Shown here: piece after piece, positions 21,020-31,748 of the stretch
Numbering within the stretch: position 1 is the first letter of the stretch
Layout of the letters: the number at the start of each line of letters is the position of its first letter
Assembly (NCBI GenBank): GCA_030248215.1
Contig: JASANG010000039.1
Coordinates: 62,001-126,000 of the forward strand
Direction: 5' to 3'
Source of the DNA: Enoplolaimus lenunculus
Taxonomy: Eukaryota; Nematoda; Enoplea; Enoplida; Thoracostomopsidae
Length of the DNA stretch: 64,000 bases
Notes under the pieces: model-generated
What the model saw: only the letters and a program-made list of their open reading frames with translations
The model's database searches: none
Told to the model about the DNA's origin: nothing
Position numbers and translations under genes: made by a program

Positions 21020-21660
21020 GAAACACAGAACATCAAAAAGTAACCTCCCCCAACGGAAAATCATTGATCCGCCATTGGTGGCGGATCCAAGTGAGACGGA
21101 AGTTAGGCCAGGACAAGCTTTCCCTGGCTTCATTGCACAGCTATTCATACGTTACTTGTATGAAATTTAAATTTAAAAATTCAAAAATATTGATTGTGTG
21201 CACAGAATGAAAAACGATACACAATACAACAAAAATAACTCAAATGCAACAAAAAGTGACACAAAGTACACCATATAAAAAAACTCACTCAGAATATAAC
21301 GATGTGAAGGGTAGGGCAAAACGTTTGGGGTAAGTAATGTGATGACTAAGAATCACGGCCGCGGAAAAGGGATGGTACTGCGATAAACAAAAGTACGATA
21401 AAGCGAAAATTTTTACCGAAAACAGCTTTTAAAAGAGATAGGGCAAAAGCTGAGGGTCGGGGGCTGGGGCTCGGAAACTAAAGCCCACTGCCAGGGAGAG
21501 GGTTGGTACTGCGACAAATAAAACTGCGAACAAAACTCAAATCTTGGGCGAAGCGAGCTTTTGAAACACGGTATCCGACTTGTATTATATAAATATTGCA
21601 AAAACAATTTTGGTAACGCATTTCTCGTCCTGGTATTTAAGTTCAGCAACGATTATAGAT
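21020..21660. other. Intergenic, nothing recognised
   Basis: Low-complexity AT-rich DNA. A short imperfect repeat, GGTACTGCGATAAACAAAAG (21,374) and GGTACTGCGACAAATAAAAC (21,505), is the only structure seen. Confidence 0.4.
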
Positions 21661-21663
21661 CTG

Positions 21664-21790
21664 CCTAGGCTTAGCATGCTCATGCTCCGGAGAAGACTTA
21701 TTTAAGCTTAAGCCAATGCTTAAACCTTTGTCTAAGCCTTTACCTACGCCTTAGTCTGAGCCTAATTCTATGCCCGTGAGCCTAGGCCGT
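21664..21790. repeat. Degenerate GCCTAA array
   Basis: CCTAGGCTTAGC, AAGCTTAAGCCAATGC, AAGCCTTTACC and similar motifs repeat irregularly. No clear transposon ends were found. Confidence 0.55.
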
Positions 21791-21873
21791 CATCTTAAAC
21801 GCACGAACGGATCATAATAGAGGCTATTGAGGCAATAGCCTCAAGGCTCACGCCTTTAAAGGGTCCGTAATAA

Positions 21874-22143
21874 ATGTGTCAAAATACAAGTAGTCCAATA
21901 GAGAAATACATTGTGACCTGTTTCACGGAACTTTTTTGTTCCCGGTTATACAAATCGGCCTCAAAGTCCGATTACGCAACGACCCGTTCCTGCTTAACTG
22001 TGGAAGAATTCTACAAGAGCAAGCAAATGTACTTACCGGATAAACAACCTTTAATCCGATTCTCACATTCAGATCAAGAATTAACCGATTCAGAGCCAAC
22101 TTATCGGTACACTGCGGTAGTTTACGTTAATATGCATCCATGA
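21874..22143 (+). other. Open frame of 89 codons partly inside a dispersed repeat; function unknown
   Basis: The 5' third (to about 21,990) resembles 29,128-29,290: both have CGCCTT(T/C)AAAGGG, a TTTTTTG(T/G)T stretch and ATCGGC(C/T)TCAAAG, so it is repeat-derived. The 3' part reads EEFYKSKQMY...ELTDSEPTYRY and ends NMHP-stop, which looks more protein-like but matches no family I know. A good splice donor on the opposite strand (TATCCG|GTAAGT, near 22,038) offers a rival reading. I cannot tell whether either is real. Confidence 0.25.
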
Positions 22144-23130
22144 CATGACCTGAATATCTAATTCTAAAATATAAACACTTTTTTACTTTTCCGTCCACAT
22201 AGAAAAATTCTTTAATTTTGTTCTGAAGAGGCGGTGGCGATATAAACTTGAAAGTCAAATCTCCGAACCACTATCTATATATTAACGCTGGAATCATCAC
22301 CAAATACTTATTTTGGGCAATTTTCCAGCATTATTTTGTTCACAATATTTTGTTAGAACATGAAAATGATTGTTCTTTGAAAAGAACACTTGCATACAGA
22401 TTGGCGGTTATTCGATAACGTTTGCGTATTGCGCAAATCCGGCTGACTAGTAATTTTTATTTATGACCACTCAGCAGACAAAATTAGGACAGGAAATTAA
22501 CTGCAGCTATTTGTTAGTGTTAACCGCAAAACAGCTTTTTGCCGCAATATTTTTGTTTAAAACGCTTCGGCTTATTTGTTTAGGCTGCCGTGAACAACAA
22601 TTAACTAACATTTGCAAAAATATGTGTATCCCAGGACACGGCATATATTAATAAATCGCTAGCAACAACTTTTTAAGCCGGCATATAATATGTGCACATG
22701 CATGACAATCTTTACTTTTCCATACACTTACCGTACATATATCTGGATATGGCACTGGTTCAAAAATTGTTAATATATTTTACATTTTCCACAGAAATGA
22801 GCACCTACTCTTCGGTCACTAAACCTTAGACAAAAGCCATTCAGACAAAGCTAAAGCACAAAGTTGAAAACATATACGGTGTATACTTTATTCATAATTT
22901 CAGCAAAACTATTTCGTTTTTTCCGTTAAATTAATTCCACGAAATCATAAACTTATCAAAAACAACACCAATAACAACATCAAGTCAGGCTAGTAGTGGA
23001 TGCATAAGCATCGGCCGAAAATTTTCAAGTGTACTAATACTACAGATTTAGAAAAATTAGTTGCAATCGAGACCTTTACCATTGTTGAGCATTCTGACAT
23101 TTGATGAGTAATAATTTCACGTTATTGAAC
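22144..23130. other. Intergenic, nothing recognised
   Basis: AT-rich, with no exon, RNA gene or repeat that I can support. Confidence 0.4.
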
Positions 23131-23138
23131 CTAGGACT

Positions 23139-23297
23139 ATTCGTCGGCAGACAACTTGTCGACTGTCCTGAAGCCTATTAATAAACCTAAGCGTAATTCT
23201 AAGCCTAAGCATAATGATGGGCGACCAGTTATCGAGTCGATGACATTTCGAATCACAAGTTGTCGGTCGACAAGCTGTCAGGCGAAGAATTGTTTTG
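23139..23297. mobile_element. TTGTCG-family MITE
   Basis: The left end contains CAGACAACTTGTCGACTGTC. The right end contains AATCACAAGTTGTCGGTCGAC and AAGCTGTCAGGCGAAGAATTG. The interior has AAGCCTATTAATAAACCTAA and further AAGC/CCTAA motifs. It is closely related to the copy at 19,051. Confidence 0.65.
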
Positions 23298-23299
23298 AA

Positions 23300-24835
23300 A
23301 TCCCGTTACTATACTTGATTCGCTGGTAAACCCGACATCTAAACATTCTAATTTGATGTTAATGATAAATGAATTTTTAGAATGAGCGTATGAAAAACTA
23401 GAGCCGGTGTTTTCAAACGTGTATATATCGTCTAGTAACAGGTTTTCAACAAACGAACGTGGTACAACTCAAATTCGGCCCCGCACAACAGTAGGCAATG
23501 TAAAATTCGAAAAATGCGCTAAACATCGAAGCTTAGCGCTCACTAGTTCGAAATTTACACGATCTATCATCAACTGCTGATCACGGTTAAATAGAATACC
23601 AAAAAATAGCGGAGCCGAAGATTTAAGCGCACATTTCAACAAAAGTTAAACTTTATCACGCTAATTTACTACTACTACTACTTATATACTATAGTGTGTT
23701 ATAATTTTGTTTCTGCACACAATCAAATTTTCATTTCGTAGTAGGTGTGACATAATGCAAAATTTTTTTACGAGAAATATTTTTTACATCGAACAGCCAA
23801 CACATCATTCTAGAGCCTATGAAAGCGTATTTTTATCATCCGTCCTGCATATTCGGGTAGAGTGGGGTTATATTATATTCTCTTTATAACCCCTTCTATA
23901 CAACCCTTTCGTTTACCAGTTTTTCATAAATACTCTGGGGCGGTTTGCCTGAACCGAGACGATTTCGAAAATTTTTGCGCATATTTTAACTTCTTACGAC
24001 CTCGCCTAAAGCAAAAAACGCAAACTGAAAACATGTTTTCCGCAAACACTATTGTTCAAACGAGCTAAACTCAAAAAATAACAGCAAGCCGTTCATCCGC
24101 GTTCGCTGCTCACCCACCGATGTTCTTCAGCAAATCATTGACCTCATTTTCATGCGTTTTGTAAAAAACCCCAGAAACAAACCAAAGTTCAACTTTAAAA
24201 AAATCAACCCTCAAGTCTAAATTTAAAGCTCGTTCAAGTTATAACACCATGGGTATGTGTCCTACAGACGTAGACTGACTTTATTTCGGAGACGTTTAGG
24301 ATCCAAATGGCAATTCTAAACCTGTTCAAAGAGTACTTTCCCTGTCTCTCCACAAATTTCCGTCTATTCGCACCAAGTAAACGCCCACGATTTAAGCTCT
24401 ACTTCAATTTCCTTCGGGTACAGGTAAAAACGACCAGAAAATCCAAAAAGCGATCAACAAAAACCCACATACCACAGACCTGTGTAAATACACAATATAC
24501 AAAACAAATCATCACACGAACTATAATGCATAAGCTACAGCTTAGCTAAATATATATAACTGTTTAGTGTTTACATTATACATTTGTGTCTGTACCAAAA
24601 ACCAGAGGCGTAGCCAGGATTTCATCCATGATACTAAAACATTTATACCTCTAGAATCCAGCAGGTTATTCTAAAATAGGTAAACTATCCGTTTTTATCG
24701 ACAGTTCTAAATCTCTGTCGTAAACCAGTGTTATTTTTAAAAATCCATGTATGCATACATTATCGGAAAAAGTTTCAAATTTGAAAACTAACAGGTAATT
24801 TTACGAAATCTGGGAAGGATCCGGGATGTATGGCT
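23300..24835. other. Intergenic, nothing recognised
   Basis: AT-rich sequence with short open frames on the plus strand that lack family resemblance and splice context. No element is supported. Confidence 0.4.
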
Positions 24836-24839
24836 CACT

Positions 24840-24985
24840 TTACTTGTGTAAAAGATAAACCTAAAACTACGTGAAAACCTAAGCCTAACGAAAAAATTAA
24901 TCTAAAGCCTAATCCTGTTCTATTATATATTGTTTCTAGAAAAACGGTACGCTCGTACCAGTTACATGGGTCGAAACTTCGACGG
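24840..24985. mobile_element. GGCC-end MITE, diverged copy
   Basis: A short TTAGGC-like run at 24,855-24,910 is followed by TTCTAGAAAAACGGTACGCT and CCAGTTACATGGGTCG. These are diverged versions of the end module seen at 6,965-7,010. The minus-strand frame over it (24,835-25,125) is therefore probably not a gene. Confidence 0.45.
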
Positions 24986-25127
24986 TTTGCCTGTCTTAAA
25001 TATTTCAAAGCAAAAAGTTTCGCAAAAATAAAACATCCAGCTACTAAACACAAATCACACAAATCACATATTAACCGGCTCATGTCCTGCATTAGATTAC
25101 AGTTCAAATTCCTTCCCATGTACAAAT

Positions 25128-25303
25128 TAAGGGCAGAACGTTTTTATGCGGGACTGCAATAGAGTTAGCCTAAGCTTTAGAATAGTTTTTTGCTTAGGCT
25201 TAGCCTTAGGTATAAGCTCATTCTTACGCTTTGGCTAAGGCCTAGGGATATCATACGTACTACTGTTAGAACCCTGTTCTATACATTGACCCAAATTCCT
25301 AAA
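25128..25303. mobile_element. GGCC-end MITE with TTAGGC-like interior
   Basis: The left end GGGCAGAACGTTTTTATGCG and GGACTGCAATAGAG is the inverse of the 6,965-7,010 end. The interior has TTAGCCTAAGC and TTGCTTAGGCTTAGCC. The right end reads CCCTGTTCTATACATTGACCC, a motif that recurs near 48,050 and inverted at 51,590 and 63,010 (GGCCAATGTATAAAACAGGG). Confidence 0.55.
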
Positions 25304-25362
25304 AAACGCTAAAATTTTTGCTGTTGGTCATTCGTTTAATTTCAAGTTTTAAACAACCCTGC

Positions 25363-28300
25363 TTAATGCATTTCCGCAGATGCTAAGTAAACAACAGTAA
25401 CGGCGGCAAAATCATCGAGATATCTCGCCGAGAAGCATCTGTTTAGTAAAAACAGATGCACATAAAACGATTAAAACTGTTTAAAATATAAATTCTACAG
25501 ATACAATAGTCTAACAGCCTAATTAAGCCTAAGCCTTAAGCGTCGGTGTAACGATAAGCCAAATATGGGTATATAAATTAGGCTGAAGCTTAAGCTTACA
25601 CCATTTCGGTTCTGGTGCAAAAACGGAACGCTCCTAAAAGTAACATGTGCCAAAATTTACCAGAGCCCACGCCCGTATAATAAAAACGGACAAAATTTTT
25701 TTCAATAAAACAGTTATTAGTCATTTTCGACTAAGCAAAAATAATCGTTTGAAAACAATCCACGGCACATTATTCAACAAAGCTCAACGTAAAATGGGTT
25801 TTTTTCTCAATAAACATTTAAAATAAATACACTGTATTCCAATATCCACAAAAAACAAGGCTTGGCAACGGAAGGGTGTGGGCAGACATCAACTCCCGTA
25901 TCGTTCTTTCAAAAATTTCTTAAAAAATACAATTTGGAGTAATTGTTTTACTTTCCCATGCATCAAACATAAATTAAGTAGGGCTTGGTATAAGCTAGCT
26001 TTCTTTGGCTTACGCTTAGGCTTAAGCTTAACCGTAACAAGACAATCAAGCAATAATGCAGGAACGCTGCATTGCCCTCCATTAAGTTAGTATCAGTATG
26101 CGGGTAGGCAGTAAATAAGTACCAAAATTTTCAAATTTAACTCTTAAGTCCTTAAAAATATCTTGGAACTACGAAACACTATACCTATTTGCAGTATCTA
26201 TAGGTTGCCTTAAATTAGTTAATCTAAGCTTACGCTTAAACGTGACAAAATTCAAAAAAATTCAACAGAGTACCTATAAAAATTAAATACTTCAATTGAC
26301 TCGGAAAGAATTTTAGCTTAGGCGTAGGCTTATGCATGGGTTTAAATTTATGTTTAGACTTAGGTTTATATACTTACCTGAACTGTTGATGATAATTTCG
26401 TCTTCTCACTGCTGAATCGTATCGCATATGCCACGATTCTTCTCGATATCTTCGATTTGGAGAGCTATAATAAAAATGAGTACAATGAACAAGGTCCTGA
26501 TCTTCCGACCTGGCCCAGCTACTTTGAAATTATTACAAGTTAACCACTCAGCTACGCTTGCGGCCAATCAAAATGCATATAACATGGACGTCGACTATAA
26601 TATAACTGACTAGCATGCAACAATACAGGGTAATGTGTTATGTTTCAAATGGACGTAGCGTATAAATAAGCGTGTTCTATACGTAATGCTAATGAAGATC
26701 TTTACAAGGCGCAATAGGTGAAGGCAGGCAACCAAAAGCTAAAAGCCTGTCTATGCATATTGTTGCAAAAAATTAAAGTATCGCCCACACATAACAAACT
26801 CGAGCCTAAGCCTAAAACCCTGAACCTAAAGCCAAAGCCAGAACTTAAGCCTAACCCTAAGCCTACGACTATGATTAAGCCTGAGCCTAATTCTGAAACT
26901 AAAACTAAGCCTAAGTATGTGATACAGACATGGGAGTCTCAATGAAGAATTTGATACTGTTGACACTAAATCTAAGCCTAAGCCTTGCGATAATGTAGTA
27001 ATATAAACACGGACGGTGGAAATTTTCTCTTTGTATTAAATTAACATTAGTGCAAAGGGAGAAGCAGGAAATCGTTGCTACGTCCCTGCGACATGGAGTG
27101 AATTTAAATCAGCGCTTGCGTTTATGAAACTAAAAACGTTTTAACACGGCAGACGAGTTGCATCCAAGTCCGGGCCCGGGTATATATATTCCGGGTATTT
27201 TCACCAAAAAAGTTCCGGATCCAAATATTTATTTTTAAATATTGCCATTTAAAATAATTTACCCCGTTTCAAAGGAACTTTGTGTCACTGTGAGATGAGG
27301 CGGAATATGCAGTGGAGGCACAATTGCGCGGTCCAACGCCGAATCAGATAAATCCATTTTCCGACGATTCAAATAAGCTGCTTTAAAGCTACTCGTCACA
27401 CCCTGCTCTGATGTAAACTAGTAGAACTAACGTTAATTAATACTAGGCTAATAAGCAAGAACATCGAAACCATTTCATTACTGGCGGGATCGAACAACAG
27501 ATTTACGAGCACATTACAGTATGCTTACACGTCAAAAACACTCAGCTTCTATTAACCACGTTAGATACTTATTAAAAAATTTGAGCTCAACTTAAACGAC
27601 ACAAGGTTTGGATCCCTTGCCCTGACTACTCCAAGAACCCCAGGGCCTTATGTCATGTCAATTTCACGCCCTTAAATCTATTCTCGGAGAATCTGCGACA
27701 ATACGGTGTTGATCAGTAACTTGTAACTTGTTCCCTAGACATGTCGTCAATACGACTCACCTAAGACTATTGGCGAAGAGTTGCATATATACCTCTTACC
27801 CAAAGATAAAAGTGGGGCGGCCAACGGCTGCCCACCCGACCTTGCACCACCAAGGATTTTTCCAACCGCATCATGGGACCCCACGAAAAATCAAACCCTC
27901 CTGTCCCATGATATCAGTAGTTATACAACAAAAAATGAACAGCATTTCATCGAAATTCATGTTGATATCCATATGTTTTATGCAATTCTAATCAATCTTC
28001 GCTTAACCTTTACTTTATTCATACAGTTTTAATCTAAATTGAATACCGAAATAATTTTATCATCCGATTCTCACCCCAGACGCCCCCCCCCACCCGACCC
28101 CAAACTCCCACTCTACATCGTGGCGCCTAGACATCACTTCTATCTCTTTCTGTACCAATATCTTGTGGACAGTGGGTTGTTCGGTCGACGAGATGTCGGG
28201 TTAAACGAAATTTCGTGATACCATTCCTGAAGGACTGCAAAACGCATACGCAGCAAACAATCGCGTATAATTAGCTATTTCAAGCATAAACCTTAACCTA

Positions 28301-31300
28301 TGTGAACACGAATATAGGCGTAGGAATTGGAAGGCGCCAGGGACATGTGCCCCCAAAAAAGAAATTACCAAGGGGCACACGTTAGTGTACTATAATGCAC
28401 CCTCAATTGAAATTAAATAATAAATCACTTCAATCGATGACGTTTCAGATACAAGTTGTCGGTTGATGAGTTGCCGGGCAACGAATTGAAGTAAATATAC
28501 CGTACGTGTACGCGAAATGCACAATGCACAGTGTTTAACAATTGTCCTTAAACTTAAGAGAGGTAAGTATGGGACCATTTCAGACGCCGAACTCTCGAAT
28601 GGGAAGCGTTTGCCACTGTTGCAGTACTCCAGTGACGGTCCTGCCTACATCAGAAAGTTATAATTTTGGTTATGCTTTGTAAACAAGGCGGTATTCTTTA
28701 CAATAATGGTTGTAACCATGTGAGACATGCTTGTCCGTTATGTGCGCATGCAATATAGTGCAGTGCACTGTATGTATGCTAGCTGGCAGCATACGGTCGG
28801 CATATAGTCGACGAAAATGCAGTTGGAGAGGCGGGCTACGTGGCGCAGTGGTAACAGCGTCTGTCTGACACGCAGAAGGTCGCTAGTTCGAAACCACCCG
28901 TAACCCGCTTTTCCAGCTGCTTAGTAAAAAGGTCTGATGTCCCGGTTCCTACCTAGACTGACAATGGTTGTTGCCACGCCCTTGAAACACACTACGCTTG
29001 GAATCCAATGCAACGGCAAAATTAGTGTTAACAAAGTTTCGTTTAGAAAGCATTGTTGTCTGTTCTCTCAACAATTTCTGGTTAATTGAATGGTACAGGG
29101 ACGAATCGTAATGTACGACAGTGAAGCCGCGGCGTCAGGGCGCGCGCCTTCAAAGGGGCCCATAACAAGTGTTTATAAACGAAAATTTTGAATGAAGAAA
29201 TTTATTTTGACCCACGTTTCTCATCAACCCTTTTTTGGTGTCCGCAACATAAATCGGCTTCAAAGCCAGGATAGATCATAATCGGCCCGCAGCCAGAATC
29301 CCCGTGAAAAATTTTGCCACCCCCTAGAAAATTTCCAACCTTAGTCACCGAAAACCCTTGTATGCCCCTCCTGAATAATATTCAGCGGCCCACCCTAGCA
29401 TGGTAAGTTAGCTGGCTCCGTGCCTGGGCCACGATCCGCCCTGCAGCTGGTTATAAGGCAAATACCACTGGCTCGCTGCCCAAATCGTCCGTTGAAACAG
29501 CGCTTAAATATGAAAGGAAGGCATATAAGTCGTAAAAAAGATGAATGAATTTGGCTCTGATAAAAACAAATATTGAATCACAACAAACCCGAACTACTTT
29601 CCCATTTGAAGCTAAATCATGACGAATAGTAAAATTTTAATATGTAGAATACATGCCAACGTTTCGTTGTGTAAAATTTAAAATTATAACCAGATAATGG
29701 GGGCGTTTACTTTACACACAGCGGGTATGACAGTACAAACGCGGTACAATAAGGGAGTTGATTTAGGAAACGAACTTGTTCGAAACGCCGTTTAGCCCAA
29801 TACAAATGCCGAAACTACAAAATTGGGCAAAAGGGGCGAAACAGATTTTACGGACACTGGCTTCCTGGCCAAAAAATTTATCGACATCATTAATAAAAAG
29901 AATACTATGTTAAAAAAATTTGGATCTTGTAGACTTCCCCTCACATTTAAAGTTAAGGCTTAGGATGAGGCTGAGGCTTGAGGCTCATGAAGAGGTAAGC
30001 GCTCTTCGTAATCCTGCACCTAAGCCTGAGATAAGTATGTGGGTGGAACTGTACAAGAACTAAAAAGTTTCTTACCCCCCCTCAATTATACGGAACCTCG
30101 CCTCGACAACTTACTAACAATTACTTGTTGCCAGCCGGCCCGCACTTAGCAAGTGCTAAAATAATAATTTAGCAATGGCATAATTCCATTTAACATCATT
30201 TTGTTTTGAAACCGATGCTGTCTGGCACCGTTTTTCAATACACCTTTGATAAAAACTAATATCCAGAAAACATTCTACCAAAATTATAAATTTCAATTTT
30301 TTTTGTGTACCAAGAACATTTTTTTGAATTTTTTATAACAAAAGCGAAAAGTTAGATGTACATTTTGATTCTGACTCAGCTATTAATACTTAACATAAAA
30401 TTCTAAATTTAATATCTGGACGGAAATGAACGTCTAATGTTGCTAAGAATACTCTGTCGATGACTGAGCGGAAATATTTAAAACAGAACGTCTTGTATAA
30501 TTTTCCGCCACACTTAAAGTTAAGGCTCAGTCAACACTCAGGCGTATCAAAACGCTTACGCTTAGTCTTCAGTTGAGAAAACATTTTTGAATTCCTAAGC
30601 CTAAATGCATAAGCCTGATCCTAAGGCTGCACGCGGAAAATGTATAGGAGCCGAAATAAAGATACCGGAACCTGAAATCAGATTTCTGTTTAATACAATC
30701 AGAAACAACCCGGCAGCGTCGGTTGCTGAAATTTCCGGATCAAACTTAACAAAATTCCTACGCAATAACTATGCGGAAATGAATGTCTTGTCTTACTTAG
30801 AAAACTAATAGTTGACTCAGAGGAAATATTTGAAATAAGTCCAAAGTGTATTTATTAGGCTTCGCTAACCTCACCAGCAGCGTGCAACAGTACACGGCAG
30901 CACAGAACACAAACACGGGATTCCCCTAGGCGCGCTGGCGTGCGGAGGGTCAACACCCCCGAACTACCAGACGGAGGAGCTAAGGCAAGACGAAATGCGG
31001 GAGGAAGATATGTAAATTACTTTGTACATTAAAAGTCGCGTTTTTACGCTTTGCACCTTTACTAGACACGATCAAGTGCATATGGACGCAAAAGTTTGCA
31101 GTTGAGGTACACATAATTTGAGTTACACTTTACCAATCCATGCACCACGTTAAAACTGATGTAAATTATGCTTAAAATCTGTAAATTGTGGCTAATTTTT
31201 GTGTTAGCAAGGAATTCCAAAACTGTATACGGGTCAACTGGTAAAGAATGGGAGTGGGTTGGAGCTCGAATGTTGGCGCCCCCGTCCTTCCACTACGGAA

Positions 31301-31746
31301 ACGTTAGTAAAAATATAACGCGACTCTCAATTAGTTTCAAAAAATCGAAAGTACGAAAACAGTGGCGGATCCATAATTTTTTGGCCGCAGGCTCAAATTG
31401 TGGCCTTGAATATTTTATCCTTCTCAAAACAAGCATTGCCGCAATTGCTATTTTGAATTAGAAATTGGGCCTAAGGCGTTATTAGCAACGCATTTTGACC
31501 ATCTGCTTAACCAAGGAAATATTCTGCAAGCTTAAAAGGATTTTTTTCGAGAGGGTATAAATAACTTCAAGTAACAATTTTTACCTTAAAAGTTCTGATT
31601 ACAAAACGCATAAAGGGCTCGTTTTCCACGTACGTTGTGGAATATACTTCAATATCAGCGAAAAAATGTTGAGGCAATGAGGCATATGCTTGTTTACTTC
31701 CCCACATCAGTGGTAATGTGATAAAAGGTAGAAGTTTTTCCCACAT
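25363..31746 (-). CDS. Unrecognised four-exon protein of about 154 residues with a possible signal peptide
   Basis: Exons 31585-31746 (from ATG), 27263-27402, 26378-26464 and 25363-25438 join in phases 0, 2 and 2 with good junctions: AAG|GTAAAA, GG|GTAAAT and AG|GTAAGT donors, and TTTTTATTATAG and TTTTACTAAACAG acceptors. The product starts MWEKLLPFITLPLMWG with A-Y-A-S, a plausible signal peptide or membrane anchor. It continues FADIEVYSTTYVENEPFMRF, then a basic, Tyr/Arg-rich part (YDSAVRRRNYHQQF), and ends VVYLASAEMH-stop. ATTAAA lies about 23 bases after the stop. I do not recognise the family. The ATG exon is preceded by an acceptor-like AATAAACAG, so it may be internal, and further exons could lie in the 4.2-kb intron. 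A weaker candidate at 28,6xx (after GTAGGCAG) does not fit the phase. Confidence 0.5.
25513..25615. repeat. Short TTAGGC-like arrays in the unrecognised gene's 3' intron
   Basis: AATTAAGCCTAAGCCTTAAGC and GGCTGAAGCTTAAGC are separated by about 50 bases. Similar short runs occur at 25,985-26,035 and 26,315-26,370, all in the intron between exons 26378-26464 and 25363-25438. I see no clean terminal repeats. Confidence 0.5.
26800..26990. repeat. Degenerate GCCTAA array in an intron
   Basis: AGCCTAAGCCTAAAACC, CCTAAAGCC, AAGCCTAACCCTAAGCCTAC and similar motifs repeat over 190 bases. The plus-strand frame through it (rich in KPKP) is a by-product. Confidence 0.65.
28165..28490. mobile_element. 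Two TTGTCG-family fragments
   Basis: GGTTGTTCGGTCGACGAGAT with GTCGGGTTAAACGAAATTTC (from 28,184) and ACAAGTTGTCGGTTGATGAG with TTGCCGGGCAACGAATTG (from 28,453) are diverged right ends of the TTGTCG family, both in the same orientation. They may be two insertions. The sequence between them is not recognised. Confidence 0.45.
28714..28962 (+). mobile_element. tRNA-Val-derived SINE with 9-bp target duplication
   Basis: The 249-bp insertion is flanked by AATGGTTGT (28,705-28,713 and 28,963-28,971). Its 5' head contains the palindrome GTGCAGTGCAC and ATAGTCGACGAAAATGCAG. A tRNA-like module at 28,831-28,908 has GCGGG/CCCGC acceptor ends, GGCGCAGTGGT (A-box region), the stem TCTGT/GCAGA around anticodon GAC, and GTTCGAAACC (B-box region). 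The tail reads CAGCTGCTTAGTAAAAAGGT and CCTAGACTGAC. Head and tail recur at 42,835-43,060 and the head again at 43,207-43,714. Conserved flanking parts and the target duplication mark it as a SINE, not a tRNA gene. Confidence 0.8.
29128..29290. repeat. Dispersed repeat shared with 21,826-21,990
   Basis: GCGCGCGCCTTCAAAGGGGCC, then TTTTTTGGTGTCCGCAACAT and AAATCGGCTTCAAAGCC, parallels the 21.8-kb copy. The class is not determined. Confidence 0.45.
29310..29460. repeat. GC-rich dispersed repeat, copy 3
   Basis: TTTTGCCACCCCCTAGAAAA with TTTCCAACCTTAGTCACCG, then CCCACCCTAGCATGGTAAG and AGCTGGCTCCGTGCCTGGGC. The motif order is that of the copies at 12,425, 17,581 and 58,580. Confidence 0.55.
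29940..30625. other. Gene intron with scattered TTAGGC-like runs
   Basis: Short runs at 29,950-30,040 (AAGGCTTAGGATGAGGCTGA) and 30,520-30,625 (AAGGCTCAGTCAACACTCAGG, CTAAGCCTAAATGCATAAGCC), both led by a CACATTTAAAGTTAAGGC-like lead-in as at 8,590. The rest is AT-rich and unassigned. Confidence 0.45.
30850..31015. other. GC-rich island, unassigned
   Basis: About 165 bases clearly richer in G+C than the surroundings, including GCAACAGTACACGGCAGCAC and GGCGCGCTGGCGTGCGGAGG. On the minus strand it ends near CTAATAAATACAC, which contains AATAAA. I find no long frame, RNA fold or repeat relation in the window. Confidence 0.35.
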
Positions 31747-31748
31747 TA

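Noticed and set aside
24835-25125. 96-codon minus-strand frame with Cys-rich stretch
   Set aside because: It overlaps diverged end modules of the GGCC-end MITE and a TTAGGC-like run; no splice support.
28831-28908. Functional tRNA-Val gene
   Set aside because: The fold is good and a TTTT follows, but the head and tail around it recur at other loci and the whole unit is flanked by a 9-bp target duplication. It is a SINE.
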